A DNA stretch of 64,000 nt from Bacteroidaceae bacterium (GTDB taxonomy: Bacteria > Bacteroidota > Bacteroidia > Bacteroidales > Bacteroidaceae): the NCBI GenBank assembly GCA_017541025.1, contig JAFXZY010000083.1:1-64000 (forward strand). Reading direction: 5' to 3'. The notes beneath the pieces were generated by a model. It made no database searches, had not been told where the DNA came from, and saw only the letters and a program-made list of their open reading frames with translations. Position numbers and translations under genes: made by a program. Below, piece by piece: positions 48,868-58,108 of the stretch. The number at the start of each line of letters is the position of its first letter. Position 1 is the first letter of the stretch.

Positions 48868-49584
48868 ATGAAAATTGCATTGATTGGTTACGGCAAGATG
48901 GGCCGGATGATAGAGGAAATAGCCCTCGGGAGAGGTCATGAGATAGTTAGCATAATAGACATTGACAACCAGGAGGAATTTGAATCTGCAGCCTTTGCCA
49001 GCGCAGATGTGGCGATAGAATTTACTACTCCCTGGACGGCATACGACAATTACCTGAAAGCCTGGAAGGCTGGGGTGAAGGTGGTTAGTGGCAGTACAGG
49101 ATGGATGAAGGACCACGAGGCCGAAGTACGTAAGGCTTGTACCACAGAGGGTAAGACGCTCTTCTGGGCCAGCAACTTCAGTGTGGGTGTGGCCATCTTC
49201 GGTGCCGTAAACAAATATCTGGCAAAGATTATGAACCAGTTCCCCCAATACGATGTGAATATGGTGGAGACCCATCATGTGCACAAACTGGATGCTCCTT
49301 CCGGCACCGCCATCACGCTTGCCGAACAGATTGTGGAGAATCTGGATCGCAAGGAACGTTGGGGCCTGCACGAGACGAAGCCCGAGGTGCTGCGTATCGA
49401 CGATATCCGTCAGAAGGAAGTTCCCGGTATTCATACCATCACATACGACTCGCCCGAGGATGTGATTACCATCACCCACGATGCGCACAACCGTCGCGGC
49501 TTTGCCATGGGTGCTGTCTTAGCTGCCGAATATACGGTCGGCCACGAGGGATTATTAACAATGAAAGACCTGTTTCAGTTTTAA
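48868..49584 (+). CDS. dapB: 4-hydroxy-tetrahydrodipicolinate reductase DapB
   Basis: This 238-residue protein starts with the nucleotide-binding A-L-I-G-Y-G-K-M-G-R-M-I. It has A-I-E-F-T-T-P, G-S-T-G-W, S-N-F-S-V-G-V-A-I-F and the catalytic V-E-T-H-H-V-H-K-L-D-A-P-S-G-T-A, and ends as DapB does. It reduces hydroxy-tetrahydrodipicolinate in lysine and diaminopimelate synthesis. The length fits the short Bacteroidota form. Confidence 0.95.
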   Translation: MKIALIGYGKMGRMIEEIALGRGHEIVSIIDIDNQEEFESAAFASADVAIEFTTPWTAYDNYLKAWKAGVKVVSGSTGWMKDHEAEVRKACTTEGKTLFWASNFSVGVAIFGAVNKYLAKIMNQFPQYDVNMVETHHVHKLDAPSGTAITLAEQIVENLDRKERWGLHETKPEVLRIDDIRQKEVPGIHTITYDSPEDVITITHDAHNRRGFAMGAVLAAEYTVGHEGLLTMKDLFQF

Positions 49585-49587
49585 AAT

Positions 49588-49614
49588 AGCCTCCCCCTTC
49601 CAAGAAAGGGGAAA
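49588..49614. repeat. Palindromic element between dapB and lepB
   Basis: CCTCCCCCTTCC-AAGAAAGGGG is a degenerate member of the family. Confidence 0.55.
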
Positions 49615-49629
49615 GAAAAAAAGCATACT

Positions 49630-51090
49630 ATGACAAAGAATAATAAGAAAAAGGCCGGCTGGGCCGATTGGGCTCGCGCCATCATTTACAGTGGTTTATA
49701 CATCGCTTTCCTGTACTGGGTAGATGCCTGGTGGGGACTGATTATCCTTCCCTTCATTTTCGATGCATACGTAACGAAATTCATTCCCTGGACTTGGTGG
49801 AAGAAATCCGGCAATCCCGTAGTCCGGACCGTGATGGGATGGATAGATGCCATTGTATTCGCTTTGGTGGCTGTCTATTTCGTAAACGTTTATTTTTTCC
49901 AGAACTATGTAATCCCTTCCAGCTCGTTGGAGAAGAGCCTCTTGGTGGGCGACTACCTGTTGGTAAGTAAGATGAGCTACGGTCCCCGTGTTCCGCAGAC
50001 ACCCTTGCACATGCCTCTCTGCCAGCATACTTTACCCTTTGGGTTGGGCAAGAGCTATATCGAGTGGCCTCAGTGGGAATACAAGCGCGTCAGCCCCAAG
50101 CCCATTCAACTGAACGATATTGTGGTCTTTAACTATCCCGCAGGCGACACCATCGTTACCAACCCCGTACTGCAGAACCAATACGGTTATTATACCCTGT
50201 GTTATCTGGTGGGTTTTGATGCATACAAGCAGCAGGTGGAGATGCCTGTTCCCATCCTCGACAGCCTGAACACTCAGGATCAGCACCGATACTATCAGAT
50301 GGTTTACGATATGGGTAGCGCATATATTAAGGCCAACCCCACTCAGTTTGGCGAGGTGGATGTCCGCCCCGTTGACCGTCGCGAGAACTACGTGAAGCGC
50401 TGTGTGGGTCTGCCCGGACAGACGTTGCAGATTAAGGACAAGGTGATGTATCTGGATGGAAAGGTAAATCCCGATGCCGAGAATGTGCAGTTCAAGTATC
50501 ACGTAGATCTCAAGAACAATTATCTGCCAGAGGATTTGTGCCACGATTTAGGTCTGAGCAAGGAGGATGTGGACGATTTGTACCAATTTGGCACAATACC
50601 CCTCACCAAGGCAGCTAAGGCCGCTCTGGAGAAACAGACGGTTTACGTGAATAGCATCACACCTGTTGAGGATAAAGAAACGGGGATGCTGTATCCGCAG
50701 AATGCCCATACGGGTTGGACACAGGACAACTACGGTCCCATCTGGATTCCTAAGAAGGACGAAAAGATTAAGCTTACGCTGGAGAATCTGCCTCTTTACG
50801 AGCGTCCCATCCGTGTGTATGAGGGGAACGACCTGCAAGTTCGGGATGGTAAGATTCTTATCAATGGAGAGGAGACCAACGAATATACCTTTAAGATGGA
50901 CTACTACTGGATGCAGGGCGACAACCGCCACTGCTCGGCTGACAGCAGGTACTGGGGGTTTGTGCCCGAGGACCATATTGTGGGCAAGCCCATTATCATT
51001 TGGTTGAGCACCGATGCCGACCGTACTTGGCTCAGCGGTCATCACATCCGTTGGAACCGCCTCTTCCGTTTGGTGGATAATATTAAGTAA
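49630..51090 (+). CDS. lepB: Signal peptidase I (LepB)
   Basis: This 486-residue protein has three N-terminal hydrophobic helices, then the signal peptidase boxes: [16 protein letters not shown] with the catalytic Ser, [14 protein letters not shown] with the catalytic Lys, and the [14 protein letters not shown] box near the end. It cleaves export signals at the outer face of the inner membrane. The large insert between boxes (residues about 180-400) is usual in Bacteroidota LepB. It is co-transcribed with dapB and the WbqC gene. Confidence 0.95.
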   Translation: MTKNNKKKAGWADWARAIIYSGLYIAFLYWVDAWWGLIILPFIFDAYVTKFIPWTWWKKSGNPVVRTVMGWIDAIVFALVAVYFVNVYFFQNYVIPSSSLEKSLLVGDYLLVSKMSYGPRVPQTPLHMPLCQHTLPFGLGKSYIEWPQWEYKRVSPKPIQLNDIVVFNYPAGDTIVTNPVLQNQYGYYTLCYLVGFDAYKQQVEMPVPILDSLNTQDQHRYYQMVYDMGSAYIKANPTQFGEVDVRPVDRRENYVKRCVGLPGQTLQIKDKVMYLDGKVNPDAENVQFKYHVDLKNNYLPEDLCHDLGLSKEDVDDLYQFGTIPLTKAAKAALEKQTVYVNSITPVEDKETGMLYPQNAHTGWTQDNYGPIWIPKKDEKIKLTLENLPLYERPIRVYEGNDLQVRDGKILINGEETNEYTFKMDYYWMQGDNRHCSADSRYWGFVPEDHIVGKPIIIWLSTDADRTWLSGHHIRWNRLFRLVDNIK

Positions 51091-51091
51091 A

Positions 51092-51137
51092 GACCCTCTT
51101 CCTAACCCTCCCCCTTTATGGGGAGGGGAACTAAAGT
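51092..51137. repeat. Palindromic element between lepB and the WbqC gene
   Basis: CCCTCCCCC-TTTATG-GGGAGGGG with ACCCTCTTCCTAA on the left and AACTAAAG on the right. The AACTAAAG tail is also seen at 10481-10528. Confidence 0.75.
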
Positions 51138-51140
51138 CTA

Positions 51141-51692
51141 ATGATATTGCCTTGTTGCTATCTGGCTCCGGTATCGCATTATTCGGCACTCTTTAGGGCC
51201 GATGAGGCGCAGCTTGAGGTAAACGACCATTACCGCAAGCAGACCTTCCGCAACCGTTGCCTGATAGACAGCCCGCAGGGAGCCTTGGCATTGAGCATTC
51301 CCGTGGTAAAGCCCGAGCCTCACGCCCAGATGCAGGACATCCGTATCAGCGATCACGGCAACTGGCGTCATATGCATTGGAATGCCTTGCAGAGCAGCTA
51401 CAGGCAGAGTCCCTTCTTCGAGTACTACGCCGATGACTTCGCGCCCTTCTACGAGAAGAAATGCGAATTCCTGGCCGACTTCAACGAGGACCTGCTTCGC
51501 CTCGTCTGTTCCCTTATAGATATCGACACCCCCATTTCCCGCACTACCGCTTATGCAGGCGAACAACCCGTATTTCCCCAAGTAGAGAAACCTTATTATC
51601 AGGTTTTTGCCCGCAAGCACGGCTTCCTGCAGGATTTAAGCATTGTGGATTTACTTTTTAACATGGGTCCGGAGGGTATGTTATGGCTGTAG
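51141..51692 (+). CDS. WbqC-like family protein
   Basis: This 183-residue protein has the WbqC pattern: L-P-C-C-Y-L-A-P-V-S-H-Y, Y-R-K-Q-T-F-R-N-R-C-L-I, L-S-I-P-V, and a C-terminal L-L-F-N-M-G-P-E-G. Family members are found in polysaccharide loci and in Bacteroidota housekeeping operons next to lepB; the activity is poorly known. It overlaps the pseudouridine synthase gene by 10 nt. Confidence 0.88.
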   Translation: MILPCCYLAPVSHYSALFRADEAQLEVNDHYRKQTFRNRCLIDSPQGALALSIPVVKPEPHAQMQDIRISDHGNWRHMHWNALQSSYRQSPFFEYYADDFAPFYEKKCEFLADFNEDLLRLVCSLIDIDTPISRTTAYAGEQPVFPQVEKPYYQVFARKHGFLQDLSIVDLLFNMGPEGMLWL

Positions 51693-53314
51693 CAATTCAT
51701 CCCCTCCCCTTCGGGGGAGGATGGGAGGGGGCTCTTCCCGAGCACTTTACTTATCCCTTCTGCTATAAGCCTCATCCATTATGTGTGATGGCAGCGCAGG
51801 AAGTGCAGGCTTATCTGAAAACCCAAAAGCAATGGGCAGCGGAACTGAAAGCCGGCAAGATGTTCGGTGTGTTAGTGGTGGCCCCCCTCCGACTCACCCC
51901 TTTGGGTGGAGGGCATTTGGGCTTTCTGGCCGCTTTCTCAGGAACCTTAGACGGTAAGACCTGTCACCCGTACTTTGTCCCTCCGGTATTCGATCTGATG
52001 GAGCCCGGTTGTCATTTCCAACAGGAGCAAGCGGTGATATCATCTATCAATGCTAAGATAGCTTCTTTGCAGGTTCGGATAAAGGAGAGCCCTTTGCGCC
52101 AGCAGATGCAAAAGGAATTGGATGCCTATCGCATGGAGATGCAGAGAAAGAAAGAAGAACGTCACCGCTTGCGTGCCGAGCTTTCTGCCGAGGAACTGGC
52201 AACTATGGAGCCGGAGATGATTCGGCAGAGCCAGTTCCAGAAGGCACAATTCAAACGTTTGCAGCAGGAATGGAATCAAAGGATAGATGTCGATGAGGCT
52301 TCTATGCGTGCGCTCCAGCAGCAGATAGGGGATTTGCAGCAGGAACGGCACGACCATAGCATTGCTCTCCAGCAATGGCTGTTCCGGCAATTCTCTTTCC
52401 TGAATGCCAGGGGAGAGAGGAAGAATCTTATGGAACTGTTCGGTGATACGGTTCCGCCCAGTGGGGCTGGGGAGTGCTGTGCTCCGCGTTTGCTGCAGGC
52501 AGCATACAAGGAAGGTCTGCAACCGCTTTGTATGGCTGAATTCTGGGTAGGCGATTCTCCGCGTGATGAACTCCGGCAGGAAGGATATTTCTATCCCGCC
52601 TGTAACAGCAGATGCAAGCCCATCCTGGGTCACATGCTGCAGGGCTTGCGTGTGGAGGAAAACCCGTTGCTGTCTAAGAAAGACCAGACATTGGAAACCG
52701 TTTATCGGGATGAGGAGATGGCCGTAGTGGTAAAGCCGCACGGTATGCTGTCGGTACCGGGCAAGGATGATTTGCCCAGTGTGCAAGGAATCGTCCGGGA
52801 GATGTTTCCGCAGGCTACAGGCCCAATGATTGTTCACCGTCTGGATATGGATACCTGTGGATTGATGGTGATAGCCCTTACCGATGATATGTATCATAAG
52901 TTACAAGAGGATTTCCGTTATCATAGAATCAGGAAAACCTATCGGGCTCTTTTGGAAAGAGAAATGCCTGTTGGCCAGCAAGGAGAAATACGTCTGCCGC
53001 TTAGACCGGATGTTATGGATCGTCCCCGACAGATGGTTGACTATCAGCACGGCAAGACGGCGATAACATATTATAAGGTATTGGAGAATGTAGGTAACCA
53101 CGCATTGGTAGAGCTGCAACCTCAGACGGGCCGCACCCATCAGCTGCGTGTGCATTGTGCGCATCCTGATGGCTTGAACAATCCTATCGTCGGTGACCGC
53201 CTGTACGGTTCTCCCTCGGACCACCTGTGCCTTCAGGCCTATCAGTTAGTAATAAATGGCAAGGAGTTTAAAGCCTCACCCCATCCCTCTCCCACGGAGA
53301 GGGAGAAGGGTTGA
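51683..53314 (+). CDS. RluA-family pseudouridine synthase with long N-terminal extension
   Basis: This 543-residue protein carries an RluA-type synthase domain in residues about 335-535, with the catalytic H-R-L-D-M-D-T-C-G-L, A-V-V-V-K-P-H-G-M-L-S-V-P-G and G-R-T-H-Q-L-R-V-H. Before it is a 300-residue extension with a charged coiled coil (about 110-215). Three palindromic elements lie in the gene: near the start (I-H-P-L-P-F-G-G-G-W-E-G), around residue 70 (P-L-R-L-T-P-L-G-G-G-H), and at the end (K-A-S-P-H-P-S-P-T-E-R-E-K-G, including the stop). The enzyme isomerises uridine in rRNA or tRNA. Confidence 0.9.
   Translation: MAVAIHPLPFGGGWEGALPEHFTYPFCYKPHPLCVMAAQEVQAYLKTQKQWAAELKAGKMFGVLVVAPLRLTPLGGGHLGFLAAFSGTLDGKTCHPYFVPPVFDLMEPGCHFQQEQAVISSINAKIASLQVRIKESPLRQQMQKELDAYRMEMQRKKEERHRLRAELSAEELATMEPEMIRQSQFQKAQFKRLQQEWNQRIDVDEASMRALQQQIGDLQQERHDHSIALQQWLFRQFSFLNARGERKNLMELFGDTVPPSGAGECCAPRLLQAAYKEGLQPLCMAEFWVGDSPRDELRQEGYFYPACNSRCKPILGHMLQGLRVEENPLLSKKDQTLETVYRDEEMAVVVKPHGMLSVPGKDDLPSVQGIVREMFPQATGPMIVHRLDMDTCGLMVIALTDDMYHKLQEDFRYHRIRKTYRALLEREMPVGQQGEIRLPLRPDVMDRPRQMVDYQHGKTAITYYKVLENVGNHALVELQPQTGRTHQLRVHCAHPDGLNNPIVGDRLYGSPSDHLCLQAYQLVINGKEFKASPHPSPTEREKG
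51699..51733. repeat. Palindromic element at the start of the RluA-type gene
   Basis: CCCCTCCCCTTCGGGGGAGG followed by ATGGGAGGGGG. It is in frame and encodes residues about 6-17. Confidence 0.75.
51881..51915. repeat. Palindromic element in the N-terminal part of the RluA-type gene
   Basis: CCCCCCTCCGACTCACCCCT with TTGGGTGGAGGG as the other arm. In frame, around residues 67-78. Confidence 0.65.
53270..53314. repeat. Palindromic element supplying the RluA-type C-terminus
   Basis: GCCTCACCCCATCCCTCTCC and GGAGAGGGAGAAGGG form the arms. The frame ends in the element with TGA. Confidence 0.75.
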
Positions 53315-53351
53315 CAGTTGTGAGTTGAGAATCAATTATGAATTGACTAAA

Positions 53352-54065
53352 ATGAATACACTCTTAGATGTACATACCCATACCGTAGCCAGTGGACACG
53401 CCTACAGCACCATTCAGGAGATGGCGCACGAGGCAGCCAACCGCGGTTTGCAGATTCTGGGTATCACGGAGCACGCGCCCGGCATTCCCGGGACTTGCGA
53501 CCCGATCTATTTCCGCAACCTGCATGTTGTCCCCCGCCAGATGTACGGCGTACGCCTGCTCTTAGGCGGCGAGTTGAATATTCTGGACACCCATGGAACC
53601 CTCGACTTGAGCGAATATTACTACCGCAAGATGGATATCCGCATTGCCGGTGTGCATTCACTCTGTTGGGAGGGCGGAACTAAGGAAGAGAACACGGCTG
53701 GTGTGGAGGCTGCGATCCGCAATCCCTGGACACATATTATCAGTCATCCGGGTGACGGAACGGCAGACCTTCTTTTCGAACCCCTCGTCCTGGCATCAAA
53801 GGAATCCAAAACTCTGTTGGAGATTAACAACAGCAGCCTGAATCCCGTTCGCAACAAAGAAGCCGCCGAAGTGAACAATCTGGAAATCCTGCGTCTGTGT
53901 AAGCAGTACGAAGTTCCCGTCATCCTCAGTAGCGACGCCCATATCTCCTTCGATATTGCCGACTACCACTTCATCTATCCCCTCCTCGCCCAAACCGAGT
54001 TCCCCGAGGCGCTCATCCTAAACGATAAGCCCCAAGCCTTCCTTGATTACTTGAATATCCCCTAA
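53352..54065 (+). CDS. PHP-domain phosphatase (YcdX-like)
   Basis: Starting at 53352 (MNTLLDVHTHTVASGHAYST) the 237-residue protein shows the PHP metal-binding motifs D-V-H-T-H-T, G-I-T-E-H, the G-E-L-N-I-L block, a V-H-S-L segment, H-I-I-S-H-P-G-D and S-S-D-A-H. The layout matches YcdX-type trinuclear-zinc phosphatases. An in-frame start at 53256 lies inside the previous gene and in repeat DNA, so it is not preferred. A perfect 13-bp inverted repeat covers its stop. Confidence 0.9.
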   Translation: MNTLLDVHTHTVASGHAYSTIQEMAHEAANRGLQILGITEHAPGIPGTCDPIYFRNLHVVPRQMYGVRLLLGGELNILDTHGTLDLSEYYYRKMDIRIAGVHSLCWEGGTKEENTAGVEAAIRNPWTHIISHPGDGTADLLFEPLVLASKESKTLLEINNSSLNPVRNKEAAEVNNLEILRLCKQYEVPVILSSDAHISFDIADYHFIYPLLAQTEFPEALILNDKPQAFLDYLNIP

Positions 54066-54093
54066 TGGTACTTTGGTCAATAGGGGATATTCA
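54052..54093. terminator. Bidirectional terminator-like hairpin over the PHP gene stop
   Basis: TGAATATCCCCTA (54052-54064) pairs perfectly with TAGGGGATATTCA (54081-54093) with a 16-nt loop. It lies between the convergent PHP and GH2 genes and ends in GGTGTTTTAA. Confidence 0.75.
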
Positions 54094-54099
54094 GGTGTT

Positions 54100-57000
54100 T
54101 TAATAAAGTATCTTCTTTCCGTTCACGATATTTATTCCCGCCCTTGGGGAAGGGAGGCGCTGGGCGGAAAGGTTGTAGATGCCGCTTTCGGGTTGAACCT
54201 TAATATCGGTGGCGGGGATTTCTGTTATCTTTGTCGGGATGGGACGGATGCCGGAGAGACCGAAGTCGATATACTGACCGCCTCCCTTGTTGATGCACTC
54301 GATGGCTATGACATTGGTATCATCGGGCGTGAGGGCATCCAGAGCTTCCTGACTGATGGAAACATTCTTGTAGTAGGTAAGATATCCGGTCTCCTTAAAA
54401 GCAACAACTCCGTTGATGTAAACGGTTACGTCTTCGTCGTGGTGGATTCTTCCCGTCAGGGCCTGAATCTGCTCAGGCGTAAATCCTGTCAGGTCCAAAT
54501 GATAGCGGATGCGGATGGCAGAAGTAGTCCATGCGGTGTTTACGACGCTTCCGGGAGGATTGCTGCCGCCAAAGCCTGCCAGACCTTCTTTCCATGAAGT
54601 GTCCTTATAGTCTTTTTTTGTCCAGGCTGTACTTGTAGCGGCACTACTGGCTGTCTGGTACTTCCACATTTGTGGCTCTTTTTCTGCTGTCGGCAGCACA
54701 TCGCATTCCTCGTAGAAGAACGAGTCCAGTATGGTGTTGAGCTCATCGGTTGTGATGACCAAAACAGAACCTTGCTCGGCCTCGGCAGGCAGAGTTAATT
54801 CGTTTTCGTCGCAAGGATACCATTTGTTCTCGTTGGGATTGCCGCTCCGGCTCATTGTCTGTCCGCCGTTCTCCGTCGGGTTGTACAGCAGGAACCATCC
54901 ACTGTTGTCGAATGCAGGGAAGGTTTGCGGACCTCTCGATTTTGGTATCTGTGAACTGAAGACACGTTGTGGGTCTGAGAATTTCGTTGCAGAAATCCTT
55001 ATCGCATTAGTCTGTGTGGTGCAGATGTTCCGGTCGCTGTTATAGAAGAATCCGGTATAATCTTCTCCTGTTTTCTCTATATGCATGTCGTAAGCAGAAA
55101 AGCTGGGTGCAAAGAAAACACGTGGAGATGAGAATTTCTTCCAGTCTTTTGTCGTCGAGAGGAAGATGCTGTTCTTGTCGCTGTTCTTGGCACTCCAATA
55201 GATAAAGAAATTCGATGAGGCTTCATCGTATATCCATTCGGGCGATTCCCCTCTGCTTGTTTCTGTGGAAGAGGGTTTTATCAGGATGTCTCCGTTATCA
55301 CCTACCGTCCAGTTGATAAGGTCTTCGCTCTGCAGATGATAGAAACCTGTCTGATTGGCATCTGCTGGATCTGCCAATAGGTGGAAGACATTTTTCCCAT
55401 CTGTGTTTATTCTGCGCACGAAGGGAGCATTCATTTCCACACTCGCCAAATCTCCTTTCAGAATGCCCCTGTTGCCATTGATGGTCTTCCACTTGGCACC
55501 ATCCAGGCTGTATGCATAATGTAATTTCTTGCTTGTGGGCAGCGTATAGGTCATCAGATAGGCTTTTCCGCTCTCGCTCTTGAATTCGGGTGCCGGAGTC
55601 TTCTCTGGCATAGGTTCTACCTGCAGGTCGGAGTTGTCTGTGTATTGGCTGAGTTTCAGTCCACAGTCTATAAACTGACCGCCTGTTGTCTGCTTACAGT
55701 GGATAGCTATAATGTTGTCTATGCCATCTAACTTCAAGGCATTCAAGGCTTCAGGCAACAAGGGCCATAGTTCGTACCTGGTATTATAACCGGTAGTTTT
55801 AGCTGCAAGAACCCCATTAATGTATACCTCGGCATCCTCGTCATGGAACATCCACAGTCGGAGTTCTGGTAGCTGACTGGCATCCACGTTGTTGATTTTA
55901 AAGTTACGTCGGATCCAGATGTCGCTGGTTGACCACGCAGTCCTGCCCCCTCCGCCGAAGCCGGCAGCACCTGTTTTCCAACCTGCTGCTGCAAAGTCTG
56001 TTGTGTACCAGTCGCCGGCGGGTTCCGTTGTGGTGTATTTCCATTGGATGCCAGTATTCTCGTCACCAGCTGCAACAATGGTCTTTGCTCCTTTAAACCT
56101 GCAATTGATAGTACGTTGTATATTGGCTTTCATAGTGGCTTGCTGCTCGGGTGATACTTTCAACACCTTGCGGTCATAGGTCATCAGACCGTTACACTCT
56201 TGTTCCACATCGGTAATCTGTGTATAGACCGACATCCACAGGCCTTTTTCCTGTTGAAGTCTTTGCAGGCAGTCGGTATAATGGTTGTACAGGCTGGTGT
56301 AGGTCGCTGCATCTTCTACGGTTGTGTAGTTGACATCTGAGCCGGCCCACATGTGTCCTTTTATAAATAAGTTGATGCCGCCGAACTCGCCACACGAGGC
56401 AATTCGCTCGTTTACAGGATTGGTTGCTGCGCCTGGGGCGGGGTACGAATGTACGTCCAGAAAATCCCCCATCTCAACATCTACCCATCCTGTTACGGCG
56501 TGTACGAATCTTCCTGGGTCATGATTGGCAGCCATAACGCTGTTTACAGCTCTTCTGGTGTGGGCCATTCCGCGTTCGGGATATTGTCCCCAGCCTTCGT
56601 TCCATACGACCCATGCTCCGATACAGGGATGGTGTCGTGTAGCTTCTATGAGTGCTTCATTCTCGCGGTAGAAATTCTGCATATTATATTCCAGGGTTCC
56701 AACCAGTCCGCTTCCGCAGCCCGAAGGCATGTCTTGCCAGACAACCAGTCCGTTCTTGTCGCACCAGTCGAACCACAGGTCGTTCTCCAGCTTGATGTGT
56801 TTCCTGACCATATTCATGCCAAAGTCCTTCATCACCTGCAGGTCGTAGATCATAGCTTCGTAAGAGGGTGGGGTCAGCAATCCGTCGGGCCACCAGCCTT
56901 GATCCAGAGGGCCGTACATATATAGGGGTTTGTTGTTCAGCAGTACGGCAGGATGTCCGTCCACCATGCCGCGCGAGAATTTTCGCATTCCAAAGTATCC

Positions 57001-57933
57001 GCTAACCATGTCCGTCTCCGCACCTTGCTCCTTAACGGCAATGGTAAGATTGTACAGATTGGGCTCATCGGGGCTCCATAGTTTTGCCGAAGGTATGGAA
57101 AGGGTAAACGTCTTTTCTGAGTTCCCTGTCTGTTCGGCAATAATTTTGTCTCCGTCTTTTACGGTCAGCGTAACATCGCATGGGGCAGATGTCTTCACCT
57201 TTATGCTGACAGTGGAGTTGTCGATATCGGGTATAGGTTCGTAACTGAGGATATGAGTGGGGGTTACAGGCTCCAGCCAGACGGTCTGCCAGATACCGCT
57301 GTTGGGAGTGTACCATATACCACTGGGCGAAACACTTTGTTTACCATTGGGCTGTCCCCCGTTGGTAGGATCCCATACGGCAACTTGCAGTTCCTGTTCC
57401 GTTCCTTCTTTTAGCAAGGAGGTAATATCAAAGAAGAAAGGTACGGATCCTCCGTCGTGTGTTCCTGCTAACACTCCGTTCACATATACGTAGCAACGCC
57501 AGTCAACGGCACCGAAATGAAGCAGCACATTCTTTCCCTTGAATGAATCTGGCAGGCTGAAGGTTCTCCTGTACATGAAAGTTGCATTTCTGTTGCCAGA
57601 GTAATTCTTGTCCATAATACCAGACAGGGCCGATTCTACGGGGAAGGGAACCAGAATGGCTTTGGAGAAGAGCGAGGCACTTTTCTCGTAGTCGTACTTT
57701 ATGCTCGAACGCTTAAAGTATTGCCATACACCGTTCAGGTTCATCCAGTCCTTTCTTTGCATCGAAGGGCGGGGATATTCCTGCCAGACATTGTCGGCTG
57801 TCAGCTGTTCGCCCCAGGGAGTCATCACCGGAGCGGTCTGCTTCTTCCATGAACTCTGCGCACAAGCGCTTTCTGTAAGGGTTAGCATAATGGCGGCAAA
57901 CATCATAATGCTTAGGAGTGTTCTTTTCTTCAT
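54100..57933 (-). CDS. GH2 glycosidase fused to a GH43-like propeller
   Basis: This 1277-residue secreted protein has a signal peptide (to about 26). The GH2 part (about 50-600) has a sugar-binding domain, an Ig-like domain and a TIM barrel with W-V-V-W-N-E-G-W-G (acid/base Glu) and a C-G-E-F-G-G segment (candidate nucleophile). Then comes a beta domain (about 625-765), a GH43/DUF1735-type propeller-like region (about 786-1070, H-Y-A-Y-S-L-D-G-A-K-W, G-E-S-P-E-W-I-Y-D-E, A-Y-D-M-H-I), a second copy of the beta domain (about 1085-1225), and a sorting-type tail. Both beta domains share G-F-G-G and the E/T-V-Y-I-N-G-V pattern. GH2 members include beta-mannosidases and beta-galactosidases. The neighbouring GH5 suggests mannan. 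Confidence 0.8.
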   Translation of the reverse strand: MKKRTLLSIMMFAAIMLTLTESACAQSSWKKQTAPVMTPWGEQLTADNVWQEYPRPSMQRKDWMNLNGVWQYFKRSSIKYDYEKSASLFSKAILVPFPVESALSGIMDKNYSGNRNATFMYRRTFSLPDSFKGKNVLLHFGAVDWRCYVYVNGVLAGTHDGGSVPFFFDITSLLKEGTEQELQVAVWDPTNGGQPNGKQSVSPSGIWYTPNSGIWQTVWLEPVTPTHILSYEPIPDIDNSTVSIKVKTSAPCDVTLTVKDGDKIIAEQTGNSEKTFTLSIPSAKLWSPDEPNLYNLTIAVKEQGAETDMVSGYFGMRKFSRGMVDGHPAVLLNNKPLYMYGPLDQGWWPDGLLTPPSYEAMIYDLQVMKDFGMNMVRKHIKLENDLWFDWCDKNGLVVWQDMPSGCGSGLVGTLEYNMQNFYRENEALIEATRHHPCIGAWVVWNEGWGQYPERGMAHTRRAVNSVMAANHDPGRFVHAVTGWVDVEMGDFLDVHSYPAPGAATNPVNERIASCGEFGGINLFIKGHMWAGSDVNYTTVEDAATYTSLYNHYTDCLQRLQQEKGLWMSVYTQITDVEQECNGLMTYDRKVLKVSPEQQATMKANIQRTINCRFKGAKTIVAAGDENTGIQWKYTTTEPAGDWYTTDFAAAGWKTGAAGFGGGGRTAWSTSDIWIRRNFKINNVDASQLPELRLWMFHDEDAEVYINGVLAAKTTGYNTRYELWPLLPEALNALKLDGIDNIIAIHCKQTTGGQFIDCGLKLSQYTDNSDLQVEPMPEKTPAPEFKSESGKAYLMTYTLPTSKKLHYAYSLDGAKWKTINGNRGILKGDLASVEMNAPFVRRINTDGKNVFHLLADPADANQTGFYHLQSEDLINWTVGDNGDILIKPSSTETSRGESPEWIYDEASSNFFIYWSAKNSDKNSIFLSTTKDWKKFSSPRVFFAPSFSAYDMHIEKTGEDYTGFFYNSDRNICTTQTNAIRISATKFSDPQRVFSSQIPKSRGPQTFPAFDNSGWFLLYNPTENGGQTMSRSGNPNENKWYPCDENELTLPAEAEQGSVLVITTDELNTILDSFFYEECDVLPTAEKEPQMWKYQTASSAATSTAWTKKDYKDTSWKEGLAGFGGSNPPGSVVNTAWTTSAIRIRYHLDLTGFTPEQIQALTGRIHHDEDVTVYINGVVAFKETGYLTYYKNVSISQEALDALTPDDTNVIAIECINKGGGQYIDFGLSGIRPIPTKITEIPATDIKVQPESGIYNLSAQRLPSPRAGINIVNGKKILY

Positions 57934-57979
57934 TGCTGATTTATAAGAATATAAGAATTTGACAATTGGTTATGCGCCA

Positions 57980-57987
57980 CAAAAATA
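57980..57987 (-). promoter_or_regulatory. -7 box TATTTTTG for the GH2 gene
   Basis: CAAAAATA on the plus strand, 47 nt upstream of the start at 57933, in the gap shared with the divergent AraC gene. Confidence 0.5.
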
Positions 57988-58108
57988 CAAAAAAATACAA
58001 AGAAGTGTGCGCGATTTGTTATATTATGCGTACTTTTTGATATAAAATTTGCTGGTTTCGCATCTTTTGCTTAATTTAGCGGCCAAATTGACACTTTTTA
58101 TTAATATT

